Shown piece after piece: positions 9,879-18,825 of a stretch of DNA of 64,000 bases (positions are counted from its first letter, which is position 1; each line of letters begins with the position of its first letter). The stretch comes from Burkholderia mayonis (GTDB taxonomy: Bacteria > Pseudomonadota > Gammaproteobacteria > Burkholderiales > Burkholderiaceae), in NCBI RefSeq assembly GCF_001523745.2, contig NZ_CP013386.1:248001-312000 (forward strand), given 5' to 3'. Position numbers and translations under genes: made by a program. The notes under the pieces were generated by a model, which worked only from the letters and a program-made list of their open reading frames with translations, did not search any database and was not told the DNA's origin.

Positions 9879-10559
9879 GTGCACATTTCCGCCGTCTTGC
9901 CGCTTCATCTTCTACACCGCAATGCGCTCGGCACGCTCGCGACGCACTCCCACGCGCCCGAAGGCTATCCGTATCCGACCGTCGTGCCGTACGCGGTCGA
10001 CGCGCAGCACCGGCCGGTCGTGCTCGTGAGCGGGCTCGCCGAGCACACGCGCAATCTCGCGGCCGATCCGCGCGCCGGGTTTCTCGTCGTCGACGGCCTG
10101 GGCGATGCGGCGGGCGCGTCGGACAGCGTGCTCGAGGCGGAACGCGCGACGCTCGTCGGCCGCTTCGAGCCGGCCGGCATCGATCCGCACGTCGCTGCGC
10201 GCTACCTTCGCTATCACCCGGACGGCGAACGCTATCTCGCGCTCGGCGATTTCACGTTCTGGGCGCTCACGTGCGAGCGGCTGCGCTATATCGGCGGATT
10301 CGGGCGGATGGGCTGGCTCGACGCGGCCGAACTGGATCCGCTCGCGCCTGTCGGGTACGACGACGAGCGCGCGCTATGGGACGAATACGACGCGTCGCGA
10401 GCGCGGCGCATAGGGCTCGAATTGCTCGGCGTCGACCGCTACGGCGCGGACTGGCGTTTGAATGGATCGAGGCGGCGCACGCCGTTCGACGTGCCGAAAA
10501 TGGATGCCGATGCGCTGTCCGCGGCGTTATGGGAGGCGGCGGCCGTTTCGTTTACGTAA
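9879..10559 (+). CDS. HugZ-like pyridoxamine-phosphate-oxidase-fold protein
   Basis: A 226-residue protein with the split-barrel flavin-binding fold of pyridoxamine 5'-phosphate oxidases (residues about 8-150), followed by a short C-terminal part reminiscent of DUF2470. This arrangement is seen in HugZ-type haem-utilisation proteins and related general stress proteins. Key stretches are HRNALGTLAT and PVVLVSGLAEHTRNL near the N-terminus. I choose the GTG at 9879, which has GAGGA about nine bases upstream and gives the family start. It is not next to haem-uptake genes, so a haem role is only a family-level possibility. Confidence 0.72.
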   Translation: MHISAVLPLHLLHRNALGTLATHSHAPEGYPYPTVVPYAVDAQHRPVVLVSGLAEHTRNLAADPRAGFLVVDGLGDAAGASDSVLEAERATLVGRFEPAGIDPHVAARYLRYHPDGERYLALGDFTFWALTCERLRYIGGFGRMGWLDAAELDPLAPVGYDDERALWDEYDASRARRIGLELLGVDRYGADWRLNGSRRRTPFDVPKMDADALSAALWEAAAVSFT

Positions 10560-10942
10560 AGCAGCGGGGCCGATTATGAGCGATTGCGCACATTGCGGGC
10601 GTATTAAACGAGATAAGGCGACGGCTACGCTTTGAATCCGTGGAACCTTTCGTTTCATGAAAACTTCTAATTCGATCGCCCAGGTCAATTGCGCAATTTG
10701 CGAGCTTAAAATATGTACTGAATTCAGCCAATCCGCTTGTAAGACTAGCAATAATTGCAAATGAAGCGGATGCTGGTCAATTTGAACAATCAAATCACAA
10801 AATACAACGCTTATTTTCTGCGATACGGTATTCGCTGATTTCTTTTTTGTGCTAACCTTTGATCCGATTATCCGAGGCATCGTTAGTTAAGATGGCAAGC
10901 CGGCTGAAGATCGGCACCATTTGGTCAGATAAAAGGGAATTT
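10560..10942. other. A+T-rich upstream region of the H-NS-like gene
   Basis: The 380 bases before the H-NS gene are clearly more A+T rich than the surrounding genome. They hold several TATAAT-like and poly-A/T tracts (for example near 10700 and 10820-10860). No coding region is convincing. Curved, A+T-rich leaders are common for hns-type genes, which often repress themselves. Confidence 0.5.
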
Positions 10943-11236
10943 ATGTCTTCTTACAAGGACCTTCTCGCTCAGCGAGAGAAGCTGGAGAAGCAGATCGAAG
11001 AGGCCAAGTCGCGCGAATACGCGGAGGTATTGAGCGACGTCAAGCAAAAGATCGCCGATTACGGTTTCACGCTCGCAGAACTCGGTCTCGGTCGTGGCAA
11101 AGTCGGAAAGGCGGGTCGTCCCCGCGCCGGCGTCGCGGCGAAATACCGCGACCCGGAATCCGGCGCGACATGGTCGGGCCGTGGGAAGCCTCCTCGCTGG
11201 ATCGCCGGCAAGAATCGCGAGCAATTCGCAATCTGA
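10943..11236 (+). CDS. H-NS family nucleoid-associated protein
   Basis: A 97-residue H-NS/BpH3-type DNA-binding protein. Residues 1-45 are a charged coiled-coil oligomerisation segment (YKDLLAQREKLEKQIEEA). The C-terminal domain carries the KYRDPESGATWSGRGKPPRW DNA-contact motif, with GRGKPP as the AT-hook-like loop. AAGGGA precedes the ATG at 10943, and I reject the longer in-frame extension from 10859. H-NS proteins silence A+T-rich and horizontally acquired DNA. It is monocistronic, with its own A+T-rich upstream region and a strong terminator. Confidence 0.93.
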   Translation: MSSYKDLLAQREKLEKQIEEAKSREYAEVLSDVKQKIADYGFTLAELGLGRGKVGKAGRPRAGVAAKYRDPESGATWSGRGKPPRWIAGKNREQFAI

Positions 11237-11253
11237 GCGCATCCTGCCTGCCA

Positions 11254-11303
11254 AACACAAAAGGCCACGCCCCTCGAGGGGAGCGTGGCCTTTTGTGTTT
11301 TGG
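11254..11303 (+). terminator. Long perfect-palindrome terminator after the H-NS gene
   Basis: A 17-bp inverted repeat (11254-11270 pairing with 11283-11299) surrounds a C/G-rich loop that can itself pair. The TTTT and AAAA tracts are inside the stem, so it can terminate in either direction. Confidence 0.88.
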
Positions 11304-11475
11304 AAGCCGGCGCTCGCGGCCGGCATTTGTCACATAAATGTCATGTTTAGTTGTAAATGAAAATGCGTTGCGTTTTCATAAGCGATTGATTTTGCTTGTT
11401 TTTTTGGTCCGGGCTCGAGCGCTTTCAAGACTCGCTTGATAGAATTGCGGTATCTTTCGCCGCATCCGATATTTC

Positions 11476-12672
11476 ATGTCTACATTTTCAAACGACGACT
11501 TGGCCTCGGAAAAGCAGGCGGTCGCTCGCAAGAGCACGTTCGTCAGCATCGTGCTCAACGTGATTCTGGCGACGCTGCAGGTGGCTGTCGGTCTAATTGC
11601 GCATTCTCAAGCTTTGATTGCGGATGGCGTCCACTCTTTGTCGGATTTGGTTTCCGATTTTGTGGTACTGCTCGCGAATCGGCACAGCGGCGCAAAACCG
11701 GACGCCGATCATAATTACGGCCATAGCCGTTATGAAACGGTCGCTTCATTCTTTCTCGGCGCGATCCTGATCGCGGTCGGCGTCGGGATGCTGTGGCGCG
11801 CCGGCGATCGGCTCGTGCATCTCGAAGACATTCCGCCCGTCCATGCGAGCGCGCTCGCGGTCGCCGTCGTCGTGCTGCTGTCGAAGGAGGCGCTGTTCCG
11901 CTACATGCTGCGCGAGGCGCAGCGCGTGCGCTCGGCGATGCTCGTCGCGAACGCGTGGCATGCGCGTTCGGACGCCGCGTCGTCGCTCGTCGTCGCGCTC
12001 GGCATCATCGGCAGCCTGGCGGGCGTGCGCGTCCTCGATCCGATCGCCGCGGCGATCGTCGGCTTCATGGTCGCGCGGATGGGCTGGACGTTCGGCTGGG
12101 ACGCGCTGCAGGATCTGTCGGACCGTGCGCTCGACGAGAACGCATCCGCCGAGATCCGCGCGCTCATCGTGTCGACGCCCGGCGTGCGCGACGTGCACGA
12201 TCTGCGCACCCGCAAGATGGGTGACTCGGCGCTCGTCGACGTGCACATCCTCGTCGATCCGATGATGTCCGTCTCCGAGGGGCACTATATCGCGGAGGCC
12301 GCGCGGGCGCGTGTGCTCACGGACCGGCGCGTGCTCGACGCGCTGATCCACGTCGATCCGGAGCATGACGTCGCGCGCCGCGCGGTGCTCGACTTGCCGC
12401 CTCGCGACCAGATCGAGGGACAGATCGAGGCGATGCTCGAAAAAGCCGGGCTGCGGGCAAGCGCGATTAACCTGCACTATCTGAGCACGGGGCTCGAAAT
12501 CGACCTCACGCTCGCGCAGGACGCGTACGCAGGCGGCGAGCGCGCGGCCGACGGCGATCCGGCTGCTCGTTTGGACATCGAAGCGTTGAAGCGCCGGTTC
12601 GGCGCGCGGCGCCTCGGCATTTCGCGCGCGCTCGCGTCGAGCGACGCGGCGACGGTCGGCCGGCCGCTCTGA
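11476..12672 (+). CDS. Cation diffusion facilitator (CDF) efflux protein
   Basis: A 398-residue CDF metal-proton antiporter. Six membrane helices occupy residues about 20-215. The metal-site motifs are visible as ALIADGVHSLSDLVSD in helix 2 (HxxxD) and ANAWHARSDAASS in helix 5. A cytoplasmic ferredoxin-like domain follows, with HDLRTRKMGDSALVDVHI and further histidines. A second soluble stretch after residue 305 makes it longer than E. coli FieF (300 aa). The family exports Zn, Fe, Co, Cd or Mn; the ion is not determined here. It is a single gene. Confidence 0.93.
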   Translation: MSTFSNDDLASEKQAVARKSTFVSIVLNVILATLQVAVGLIAHSQALIADGVHSLSDLVSDFVVLLANRHSGAKPDADHNYGHSRYETVASFFLGAILIAVGVGMLWRAGDRLVHLEDIPPVHASALAVAVVVLLSKEALFRYMLREAQRVRSAMLVANAWHARSDAASSLVVALGIIGSLAGVRVLDPIAAAIVGFMVARMGWTFGWDALQDLSDRALDENASAEIRALIVSTPGVRDVHDLRTRKMGDSALVDVHILVDPMMSVSEGHYIAEAARARVLTDRRVLDALIHVDPEHDVARRAVLDLPPRDQIEGQIEAMLEKAGLRASAINLHYLSTGLEIDLTLAQDAYAGGERAADGDPAARLDIEALKRRFGARRLGISRALASSDAATVGRPL

Positions 12673-12769
12673 TTGGACTATGCGCGGCGCGCGGGCTCGC
12701 GCCGCTCACCATTGCATGTGGTTGCGCGAAGCGCCCAAGCACCGGAGCGCCCGCAACGCTCCACGCGCG

Positions 12770-13261
12770 TCAGAGCGGCAGTTGCGTGTCGAACTTGATC
12801 TCGCGCAGCACGACGCTCGTGCGCACTTGCGACACGGCGGGAATCTTGAAGATCCGCTCGTGCAGGAAGATGTCGTAAGCCTTGATGTCGGGCGCGACGA
12901 TCTTGAGGATGTAATCGGCTTCGCCCGTCGTGCTGTAGCACTCGGTCACTTCGGGGCAGGTCGCGATCTCCCGCTCGAACTGCTCGACGCCGCCCTCGTT
13001 GTGGCGGGTCAGGTGGACGTGCGCGAGCGCGCAGATATGGAGCCCGAGCTTCTCCCGATCGAGGAGGGCGGTGTAGCGCTGGATCACGCCGGACTGCTCC
13101 ATGTCCTTGATGCGGCGCCAGCATGGCGTGCTGGAGAGGCCTACCTGATCGGAGATCTCCTGCACGGAGCGGCGCGCGTCGAGCTGCAACAGGCGAAGGA
13201 TTTTTTGCGAAAAGGTATCGAGGGTCACCTGCGCCTCCAAAGCGGCTACAACATTTGCCAA
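12770..13261 (-). CDS. Lrp/AsnC family transcriptional regulator
   Basis: A 163-residue Lrp/AsnC regulator. An N-terminal helix-turn-helix (ILRLLQLDARRSVQEISDQVGLS, about residues 21-43) is followed by the RAM/ligand domain with the STTGEADYILKI motif near residue 113. Such proteins sense amino acids and form octamers on DNA. It reads leftward and is the downstream neighbour of the exonuclease gene, 57 bases away. The target is not evident from context. Confidence 0.93.
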   Translation of the reverse strand: MANVVAALEAQVTLDTFSQKILRLLQLDARRSVQEISDQVGLSSTPCWRRIKDMEQSGVIQRYTALLDREKLGLHICALAHVHLTRHNEGGVEQFEREIATCPEVTECYSTTGEADYILKIVAPDIKAYDIFLHERIFKIPAVSQVRTSVVLREIKFDTQLPL

Positions 13262-13318
13262 TGGTAGAGGCGGGTGGAAGGAAAGGCAATCCGAAGCGGT
13301 TAAGACGAGCGATATTCG

Positions 13319-13975
13319 CTAATTTCTCGGGCCGTCGGCGGCATTTTGTGCTGAATCGTCTGCTTCTTCGAGCGGCGGCGCCGACGGCTTCGCAGCCTGC
13401 ATCGCGCGCAGGTCGGCGAGCATGTTGCAAAAGAGCGCGCCCTGTTCGATCGCATCGTCGAGCGCGATGTGCGTGTGCGGATGGTCGTCGAACCAGTGCT
13501 TCGGGAAGCGCGGCTTGATCGCCTTGCGGTACGGCAGACCCGTCAGCGCGAACGCGAGCGTCTTGATGTCGAGCGCGGACCACGAGAACGGGCAGCGTCC
13601 GGCGAAACGCATCATGTACCAGAACATGAACGTGAAATCGAAGCCTGCCGGCATCGCGACGAACACCGGCTTGCCGGGCAGCGCCTCGACCCATTCGACG
13701 TACGCGACGAGTGCCGCCTCCGGCGCCTGCAGATCGCGCCGGCATGCGGCCCACGCTTCCGGCTGCGTCTTCCACCACGCGTCCTGTACCGGATGCGGCG
13801 CCGCGCCCGGCAGTAGCTCGAGATTGGCGGAGAAGGTCGCGATCAGTTGCTTGTCCTCGGTAAACGCGGCGGACGCGAAGCTCAGCATCGAGTGCGGGCC
13901 CGGGATCGGGCCGTCCGCTTCGACGTCGGTGCTGACGTAGATTTCTCGGCTCGTGACGGTCGTCGCAACGTTCAT
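13319..13975 (-). CDS. 3'-5' exonuclease family protein (DEDD-type)
   Basis: A 218-residue RNase-H-like exonuclease. The first acidic pair is in [10 protein letters not shown] (about residue 17) and the distal part has [12 protein letters not shown] (about 171), matching the ExoI and H-x-x-x-x-D ExoIII motifs of DnaQ-like DEDDh enzymes. No polymerase domain is present, so it is a free-standing nuclease of unknown target. Its ATG overlaps the stop of the metallo-hydrolase gene by four bases (ATGA), so the two are translationally coupled. The C-terminal 25 residues are low-complexity and acidic. Confidence 0.85.
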   Translation of the reverse strand: MNVATTVTSREIYVSTDVEADGPIPGPHSMLSFASAAFTEDKQLIATFSANLELLPGAAPHPVQDAWWKTQPEAWAACRRDLQAPEAALVAYVEWVEALPGKPVFVAMPAGFDFTFMFWYMMRFAGRCPFSWSALDIKTLAFALTGLPYRKAIKPRFPKHWFDDHPHTHIALDDAIEQGALFCNMLADLRAMQAAKPSAPPLEEADDSAQNAADGPRN

Positions 13976-14616
13976 CCCGCCACCCCGTCAGCAACGAACG
14001 GATTCGTGCGGCGCTCGTTGCCGAACGTCGACACGGGGCCGTGGCCAGGGACGAACGTCACGTCGTCGCCGAGCGGCCAGAGCTTTTCGCGGATCGAGCG
14101 AATCAGGTCCGCGTGATTGCCGCGCGGGAAATCGGTGCGGCCGATCGAGCCGGCGAACAGCACGTCGCCGACGATCGCAAGCCGGTGCGCGCGGCTGAAG
14201 AACACGACGTGGCCGGGCGTATGGCCCGGGCAGTGATAGACCTCGAGCGATTCGTCGCCGAACGCGACGGTGTCGCCGTCGTCGAGCCAGCGGTCGGGGT
14301 CGAACGTCTCGGCGGCCGGGAAGCCGAAGCGCTCGCTCTGCATCGGCAGCTTCTCGATCCAGAAGCGTTCTTCTTCGTGCGGCCCCTCGATCGGCACGCC
14401 GTAATGCGCGGCGAGCCGCTTTGCCCCCGCGCAATGGTCGACGTGGCCGTGCGTGAGCAGCACCTTCTCAACCTCGACGTTCTGCCGCACGACTTCCTGC
14501 TCGATTAGATCGAGATCGCCGCCGGGATCGACGACGGCGGCGCGCCCCGTCTTCTCGCAGACGAGCAGCGAGCAGTTCTGTTGGAACGGCGTGACCGGAA
14601 TGAGCGTGACTTTCAT
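13972..14616 (-). CDS. Metallo-beta-lactamase fold hydrolase (glyoxalase II-like, YcbL type)
   Basis: A 214-residue metallo-beta-lactamase-fold hydrolase. The zinc ligands are visible in [10 protein letters not shown] (residues about 55-64), HCPGHTPGH (about 133) and the C-terminal FVPGHGP. The family name Gly2-like/YcbL covers hydroxyacylglutathione hydrolases lacking the C-terminal helical glutathione-binding domain; at this length it has only the metal domain. It is upstream of and overlapping the exonuclease gene. Substrate is unproven. Confidence 0.9.
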   Translation of the reverse strand: MKVTLIPVTPFQQNCSLLVCEKTGRAAVVDPGGDLDLIEQEVVRQNVEVEKVLLTHGHVDHCAGAKRLAAHYGVPIEGPHEEERFWIEKLPMQSERFGFPAAETFDPDRWLDDGDTVAFGDESLEVYHCPGHTPGHVVFFSRAHRLAIVGDVLFAGSIGRTDFPRGNHADLIRSIREKLWPLGDDVTFVPGHGPVSTFGNERRTNPFVADGVAG

Positions 14617-15218
14617 GGCGCGAGCGGCGGTTAAAACCCCTGATTGTACTGGCCGGGCAGATTGCCGGCCGCGCGCGGCAGCTCAATATCGATTGTTTCG
14701 ATCATAGAGAGAATCAATCGTCCCAGCCCCCCGTTTTTGAGGCGACCGTTTTCGTTTATGTATAATGCGGCCCAGTGTACGTGGAAGACCACGTCGTCAG
14801 TGGGTGTTCGGAACCCTTTATTTCGGTTCTTGTGACACCGTCAATGCAATCGCCCGCCGGATGTCCGGCGGTGCATCCAGTACCGATTCGTCGGTGCTCA
14901 CGTCTTGTCCGGCCGGGCGCAACGCGTCCGCTGCGGCCCTGCTGCCGCGACGCCGGATGAGGCCTATGCCGCCGTTCCTGCGCGTTTGAGTCTACGACGC
15001 GCACGAACGTGGAAGCCATGTTCGATTGGCGGCATGTGGGGTCTGGTCAGGCTGCCGGGGACAGGTTGCGCCAGACGTGAAAGCTAATCAGGACCGGTTG
15101 CGGCAGAACGTGAGCCGCGCCAGATGCAGGCCGCCCGCGCGCGAGCGCGGATGGGGCGTGCATGTCCGTCCGGGTCGCATCGGTAAAAAAGCGACCCGTA
15201 CAAGCAGGCGACACGTCG
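14617..15218. other. Long leader region between the hydrolase gene and rlpA
   Basis: About 600 bases without a convincing gene. A strong promoter-like sequence points rightward at 14737-14766, some 450 bases before the rlpA start. The segment 14773-14900 contains several short inverted repeats (for example CGTGGAAGACCACG at 14780). It could be a long rlpA 5' leader or encode a small RNA. No known RNA family was recognised. Confidence 0.45.
14737..14766 (+). promoter_or_regulatory. Sigma-70-like promoter upstream of rlpA
   Basis: TTGAGG (14737-14742) and a consensus TATAAT (14761-14766) are separated by 18 bases. The -10 is a perfect match and the -35 matches four of six. Expected transcription start is near 14773. 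Confidence 0.6.
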
Positions 15219-15851
15219 ATGAGATTTCGATTACCGAGGCACCTCGGGACTTTAGCTGTATTTTTCGCGCTGACAGGCTGCGCGGTGCCGCCGAACGCAC
15301 CGACCGCCGAACAGGCGAAAGGCGCTGCGTCGAGGGACGCGCTGCGCACGGCCGCTTCGGGCGCGGCCAACAACAATAAGGAAACGGCGGGCGCACCGCT
15401 GAACTTCGACACGGCGCTCGCCTCGATGCCCGCCGCGGGCTCGCAGGATGCATCGCGCCAATCGCTCGCGAACGCGAAGCCGATCGACGCCGCCGACGTT
15501 TCCGACTTCCGCCAGACCGGCCGGGCGTCGTGGTACGGCAAGGGGTTCCACGGCCGCCGCACCGCGAACGGCGAACGCTTCAACATGAACGAACTCACGG
15601 CCGCGCACCGGACGCTGCCGCTCGCGTCGTACGTGCGCGTGACGAACCAGGCGAACGGCAAGTCGGTGGTCGTGAAGATCAACGATCGCGGCCCGTTCTC
15701 GCGCGGCCGGATTCTCGATCTGTCGTACGCGGCGGCGAAGGTGATCGGCCTCGTCCACGCAGGCACCGCACGGGTGAAGATCCAGGGCCTGTCGCCCGAA
15801 GAGGCGCGTGTCGCCCGCGACGAGACGCTCGCATCGAACGCGGCGAAGTAA
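15219..15851 (+). CDS. rlpA: Septal ring lytic transglycosylase RlpA family lipoprotein
   Basis: A 210-residue lipoprotein. A short basic and hydrophobic leader ends in the lipobox LTGC (about residue 21), so it is predicted to be outer-membrane anchored. A low-complexity linker leads to a double-psi beta-barrel domain (GRASWYGKGFHGRRTANGE from about residue 105, then KINDRGPF), the signature of RlpA. RlpA cuts peptidoglycan strands lacking stem peptides at the septum in Pseudomonas. No SPOR domain follows, unlike longer RlpA proteins. I prefer the ATG at 15219 since it places the lipobox correctly; an upstream in-frame start would add 19 residues. Confidence 0.88.
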   Translation: MRFRLPRHLGTLAVFFALTGCAVPPNAPTAEQAKGAASRDALRTAASGAANNNKETAGAPLNFDTALASMPAAGSQDASRQSLANAKPIDAADVSDFRQTGRASWYGKGFHGRRTANGERFNMNELTAAHRTLPLASYVRVTNQANGKSVVVKINDRGPFSRGRILDLSYAAAKVIGLVHAGTARVKIQGLSPEEARVARDETLASNAAK

Positions 15852-15898
15852 TCGCGACGAACGCGTCGCGTCGGCCGAAAGTCGACCGAATGCGTACG

Positions 15899-15925
15899 AA
15901 AAAGGGCCGCCTCGCGCGGCCCTTT
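15899..15925. terminator. Bidirectional terminator between rlpA and rsmI
   Basis: A 10-bp stem AAAGGGCCGC / GCGGCCCTTT with loop CTCGC lies between the converging genes. The A run on the left gives a U tract for leftward transcription, and TTT with a nearby CTTTT serves rightward transcription. Confidence 0.8.
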
Positions 15926-15943
15926 CGCTTTTGCAGCGAATCC

Positions 15944-16831
15944 TTACTCTTCCTCGTCGCCCTTCAGTGCGAGCGCCCGCGCGTACAGCGCGTTGCGGGA
16001 CGCGCCCGTCAACGCCGCGGCGAGCTTCGCCGCGCTCTTTACCGGCACTTCGTCGAGCAGCAGCTTGAGCAGCGCATCGTGCGCGCTTTCGTCGTCGGCG
16101 TGATCGTCCTCGGGTGTGCGTTCGACGACAAGCACGAACTCGCCGCGCTGCCGGTTCGTGTCGGCGCGCAGCCACGCTGGCCCTTCGGCCAGCGTGCCCT
16201 CGAACAACTCCTCGTGTAGCTTGGTGAGTTCGCGCGCGATCAGCAGGCGGCGTGCGCCGCCGAGCGCGGCCGCGAGCGCTTCGACCGTCTCGACGATCCG
16301 GTGCGGCGCCTCGTAGAACACGAGCGCGTATGGGTGCGCCTTCAGTTGCTGAAGCGCCGCGTCGCGCTGCTTCGGCTTCGGCGGCAGGAAGCCCGCGAAC
16401 GTGAACGCGCCGGCCCAGTCGCCCGCGACGCTCACGGCCGCGCTCGCCGCGCTCGCGCCCGGCAGCGGGATCACGCCGTGGCCGGCGGCGCGCACTGCTT
16501 CGACGAGCTTCGCGCCCGGATCGGAAATGCCCGGCGTGCCGGCGTCCGACACGTACGCGATCCGCTCGCCCGCGCGCAGGTGGTCGATCAGCTTCGCCGC
16601 GGCCGCACGCTCGTTGTGCTCGTGCACTGCGACGAGCGGCTTCGAGATTCCGTAGCGCGCGAGCAGTTGGCCCGTGTTGCGCGTGTCCTCGGCGGCGATG
16701 CGGTCGGCGAGCGCGAGCACGTGCAGTGCGCGCAGCGTGATGTCGGCGGCGTTGCCGATCGGCGTCGCGACGACGTAGAGGGCGCCCGTCGGATACTGCT
16801 GCGCCTGCGCAAGATCGAGGAGGGAAGTCAT
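15944..16831 (-). CDS. rsmI: 16S rRNA (cytidine(1402)-2'-O)-methyltransferase
   Basis: A 295-residue tetrapyrrole-methylase-fold enzyme that 2'-O-methylates C1402 in the decoding centre of 16S rRNA with SAM. It shows the N-terminal [20 protein letters not shown], the AEDTRNT motif (about residue 47), [14 protein letters not shown] (about 92) and PLPGASAA (about 118), all diagnostic. Start is the ATG ending at 16831. It is transcribed away from yraN; in E. coli the same neighbours (rsmI, yraN, diaA, dolP) also cluster, although the lipoprotein gene yraM/lpoA is absent here. Confidence 0.95.
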   Translation of the reverse strand: MTSLLDLAQAQQYPTGALYVVATPIGNAADITLRALHVLALADRIAAEDTRNTGQLLARYGISKPLVAVHEHNERAAAAKLIDHLRAGERIAYVSDAGTPGISDPGAKLVEAVRAAGHGVIPLPGASAASAAVSVAGDWAGAFTFAGFLPPKPKQRDAALQQLKAHPYALVFYEAPHRIVETVEALAAALGGARRLLIARELTKLHEELFEGTLAEGPAWLRADTNRQRGEFVLVVERTPEDDHADDESAHDALLKLLLDEVPVKSAAKLAAALTGASRNALYARALALKGDEEE

Positions 16832-16877
16832 GACACGAAAGGCGCCCGCATACGGCGCAAACGGAAGAAGCATCGCA

Positions 16878-17312
16878 TTGTGCCACGCGCGCGCGGCACG
16901 GCAGGAGGCGGACGGCGCTAAAGCCGCGCCGCGCGACAACTTTTCTGTGACGGCCGGGTCCAAGCGCGTCGTCGGCGCTGCGTTCGAGACGCGCGCTCAG
17001 CGCTTCCTCGAGCGCGCGGGGCTCGCGCTCGTCGCGCGCAACGTGACCGTGCGCGGCGGCGAAATCGATCTCGTGATGCGCGAGCGCGACGGCACGCTCG
17101 TGTTCGTCGAAGTGCGCGCGCGCACGAGCGGCCGCTACGGCGGCGCGGCGGCGAGCGTCGGCGCGCGCAAGCGAAAGCGGCTGGTGCTCGCCGCGCACGC
17201 GTTCTGGGCGCGAACGGGCGGCGTCAGCCCGTGCCGCTTCGACGTCGTCGCGTTCGAAAGCGGTCGGCTCGAGTGGCTGCGCGATGCATTTCGCATCGAC
17301 GACGCCGGCTAG
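16878..17312 (+). CDS. yraN: YraN family (UPF0102) endonuclease-fold protein
   Basis: A 144-residue UPF0102 protein with the restriction-endonuclease-like fold: [16 protein letters not shown], then [22 protein letters not shown], where the D and ExR correspond to the D-ExK-like active-site positions. Function is unsettled; the family is suggested to act on branched DNA. I choose the TTG at 16878 with GGAAGAAG seven bases upstream, because it gives the length I remember for the B. pseudomallei orthologue. An ATG at 16830 would overlap the divergent rsmI start. It begins the yraN-diaA-dolP-cytochrome c group. Confidence 0.88.
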   Translation: MCHARAARQEADGAKAAPRDNFSVTAGSKRVVGAAFETRAQRFLERAGLALVARNVTVRGGEIDLVMRERDGTLVFVEVRARTSGRYGGAAASVGARKRKRLVLAAHAFWARTGGVSPCRFDVVAFESGRLEWLRDAFRIDDAG

Positions 17313-17433
17313 CTTGTGTCGAGATGTAAGGAGTTGCGGCGACGGACGGGCGGCGAGGGCGGAGTGCGGTAAACTCGCCGCACTCACGATGCCGCGCGAC
17401 ATAGACCACGCGCGTAGTACCGATTAGGAATCG

Positions 17434-18012
17434 ATGTCAGTCGAACGTATTCAGCAACATATTCGCGACAGCGCTGCGCTCGTCCACGAAGCGCTCGATG
17501 CGCTGTCCCTGCCGATCGCCGCGGCCGTCGACGCGATGTTCATGGCGCTCGCGAACGGCAACAAGATCGTCGCGTGCGGCGACGGCCCGTCGGCCGCCGC
17601 GGCCGAGCGGCTCGCCGCCGCGCTGATCGGCGGGTTCGAGCGCGAGCGGCCCGGCCTGCCGGGGCTTGCGCTCCACACCGACGCGAGCCGCGCGGGCGCC
17701 GCCGGCGATGCCGGCCAGATCTTTGCGCAACAAGTGCGCGCGCTCGGCCAGACGGGCGACGTGCTGCTCGTGCTCGACCCCCTCGGCGAATCGCCGCGCG
17801 TGCTGGCCGCAGTCGAAGAGGCGCGTGAGCGCGAGATGATCGTCGTCGCGCTGACGGGTAACGGGGGCGGGCACCTCGGCGCGTCGCTCGCTGACACCGA
17901 TATTCAGATCTGCGTGCCGTCCGAACGGGCGGCGCGCATCCAGGAAGTCCATCTGTTGACCATCCACTGCCTGTGCGACGGCATCGACGCGATGCTGCTG
18001 GGCGAGGATTGA
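17434..18012 (+). CDS. diaA: SIS-domain protein, DiaA / phosphoheptose-isomerase-like
   Basis: A 192-residue SIS (sugar isomerase) domain protein. The N-terminal helices lead to GNKIVACGDGPSAAAAERLAAALIGGFERERPGL, the family core around residues 42-78, and QEVHLLTIHCLCDGID near the C-terminus. It could be the DnaA initiator-associating protein DiaA or the LPS enzyme GmhA. Its position between yraN and dolP is the diaA position in E. coli, and the classical GmhA phosphate-site spacing is altered (CGDGPSA rather than GNGGSA), so I favour DiaA. Confidence 0.85.
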   Translation: MSVERIQQHIRDSAALVHEALDALSLPIAAAVDAMFMALANGNKIVACGDGPSAAAAERLAAALIGGFERERPGLPGLALHTDASRAGAAGDAGQIFAQQVRALGQTGDVLLVLDPLGESPRVLAAVEEAREREMIVVALTGNGGGHLGASLADTDIQICVPSERAARIQEVHLLTIHCLCDGIDAMLLGED

Positions 18013-18030
18013 TTCGAAGGAGAGCCGTCG

Positions 18031-18825
18031 ATGAGTAACAGCCGCGTCAGACAGACGCTAGTGAGAACCACGCTCGTGATCGGCCTGTCGGCCGGCCTTG
18101 CCGCGACGCTGCAGGGCTGCGTGCTCGCGGTCGCCGGCGCGGCGGCGGGCGGCGGCGCGCTCGTCGCGACCGATCGCCGCACGCTCGGCGCGCAGACCGA
18201 GGATCGCGAGATCCAGGTGAAGGCGCTGACGCAACTGAACAACGGGCTGCCGGACGGCTCGCATACGAACGTGACGGTGTTCAACCGCCGCGTGCTGCTG
18301 ACGGGCGAAGTGCCGAACGACGCGTCGAAACAGCGCGCTGAAGAGATCGTCCGCGGGATCAACAACGTGAGCGCGATCGTCAACGAACTCGTGGTCGGGC
18401 CGGCGAGCTCGCTGTCCGACCGGGCGAACGATTCGTACCTCGAAGGCCGCGTGAAGACCGCGATGATCGCCGAGAAGGGCATCTCCGCGAACAACTACAA
18501 GGTGGTGTGCGAGCGCGGCAACGTTTATCTGATGGGTCTCGTGACGACCGACGAAGGCAATCGCGGCGCCGATGTCGCGAGCCGCGTGCCGGGCGTCGAG
18601 AAGGTCGTCAAGGTGTTCCAATACATCAAGCCGCAGGAAGCAGACGCGCTGAAGGCTGCGACGCCCGCGAGCGGCGCGTCGGCGGCTGCCGCGCCCGCGT
18701 CAGAAGGTGCGACGGTGGGCGCGGTGCCGGATTCGAGCGTTACCGCGACGCCGCTGCAGGCGCCCGCGCCGATCTCCAATTCGACGAGCGTGCATCCTGG
18801 CAATCCGAAGGCGGGGACGCCATGA
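18031..18825 (+). CDS. dolP: BON-domain outer-membrane lipoprotein DolP (YraP)
   Basis: A 264-residue lipoprotein. The signal peptide ends at LQGC (Cys30), followed by two BON domains (about residues 60-125 and 135-205, with TNVTVFNRRVLLTGEV and NYKVVCERGNVYLMGLV). DolP binds anionic phospholipid and supports outer-membrane integrity. The last 60 residues are an Ala/Pro/Ser-rich tail not found in E. coli DolP (191 aa). It follows diaA by 18 bases with GGAGAG as ribosome site, and its stop overlaps the cytochrome start (ATGA). Confidence 0.92.
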   Translation: MSNSRVRQTLVRTTLVIGLSAGLAATLQGCVLAVAGAAAGGGALVATDRRTLGAQTEDREIQVKALTQLNNGLPDGSHTNVTVFNRRVLLTGEVPNDASKQRAEEIVRGINNVSAIVNELVVGPASSLSDRANDSYLEGRVKTAMIAEKGISANNYKVVCERGNVYLMGLVTTDEGNRGADVASRVPGVEKVVKVFQYIKPQEADALKAATPASGASAAAAPASEGATVGAVPDSSVTATPLQAPAPISNSTSVHPGNPKAGTP

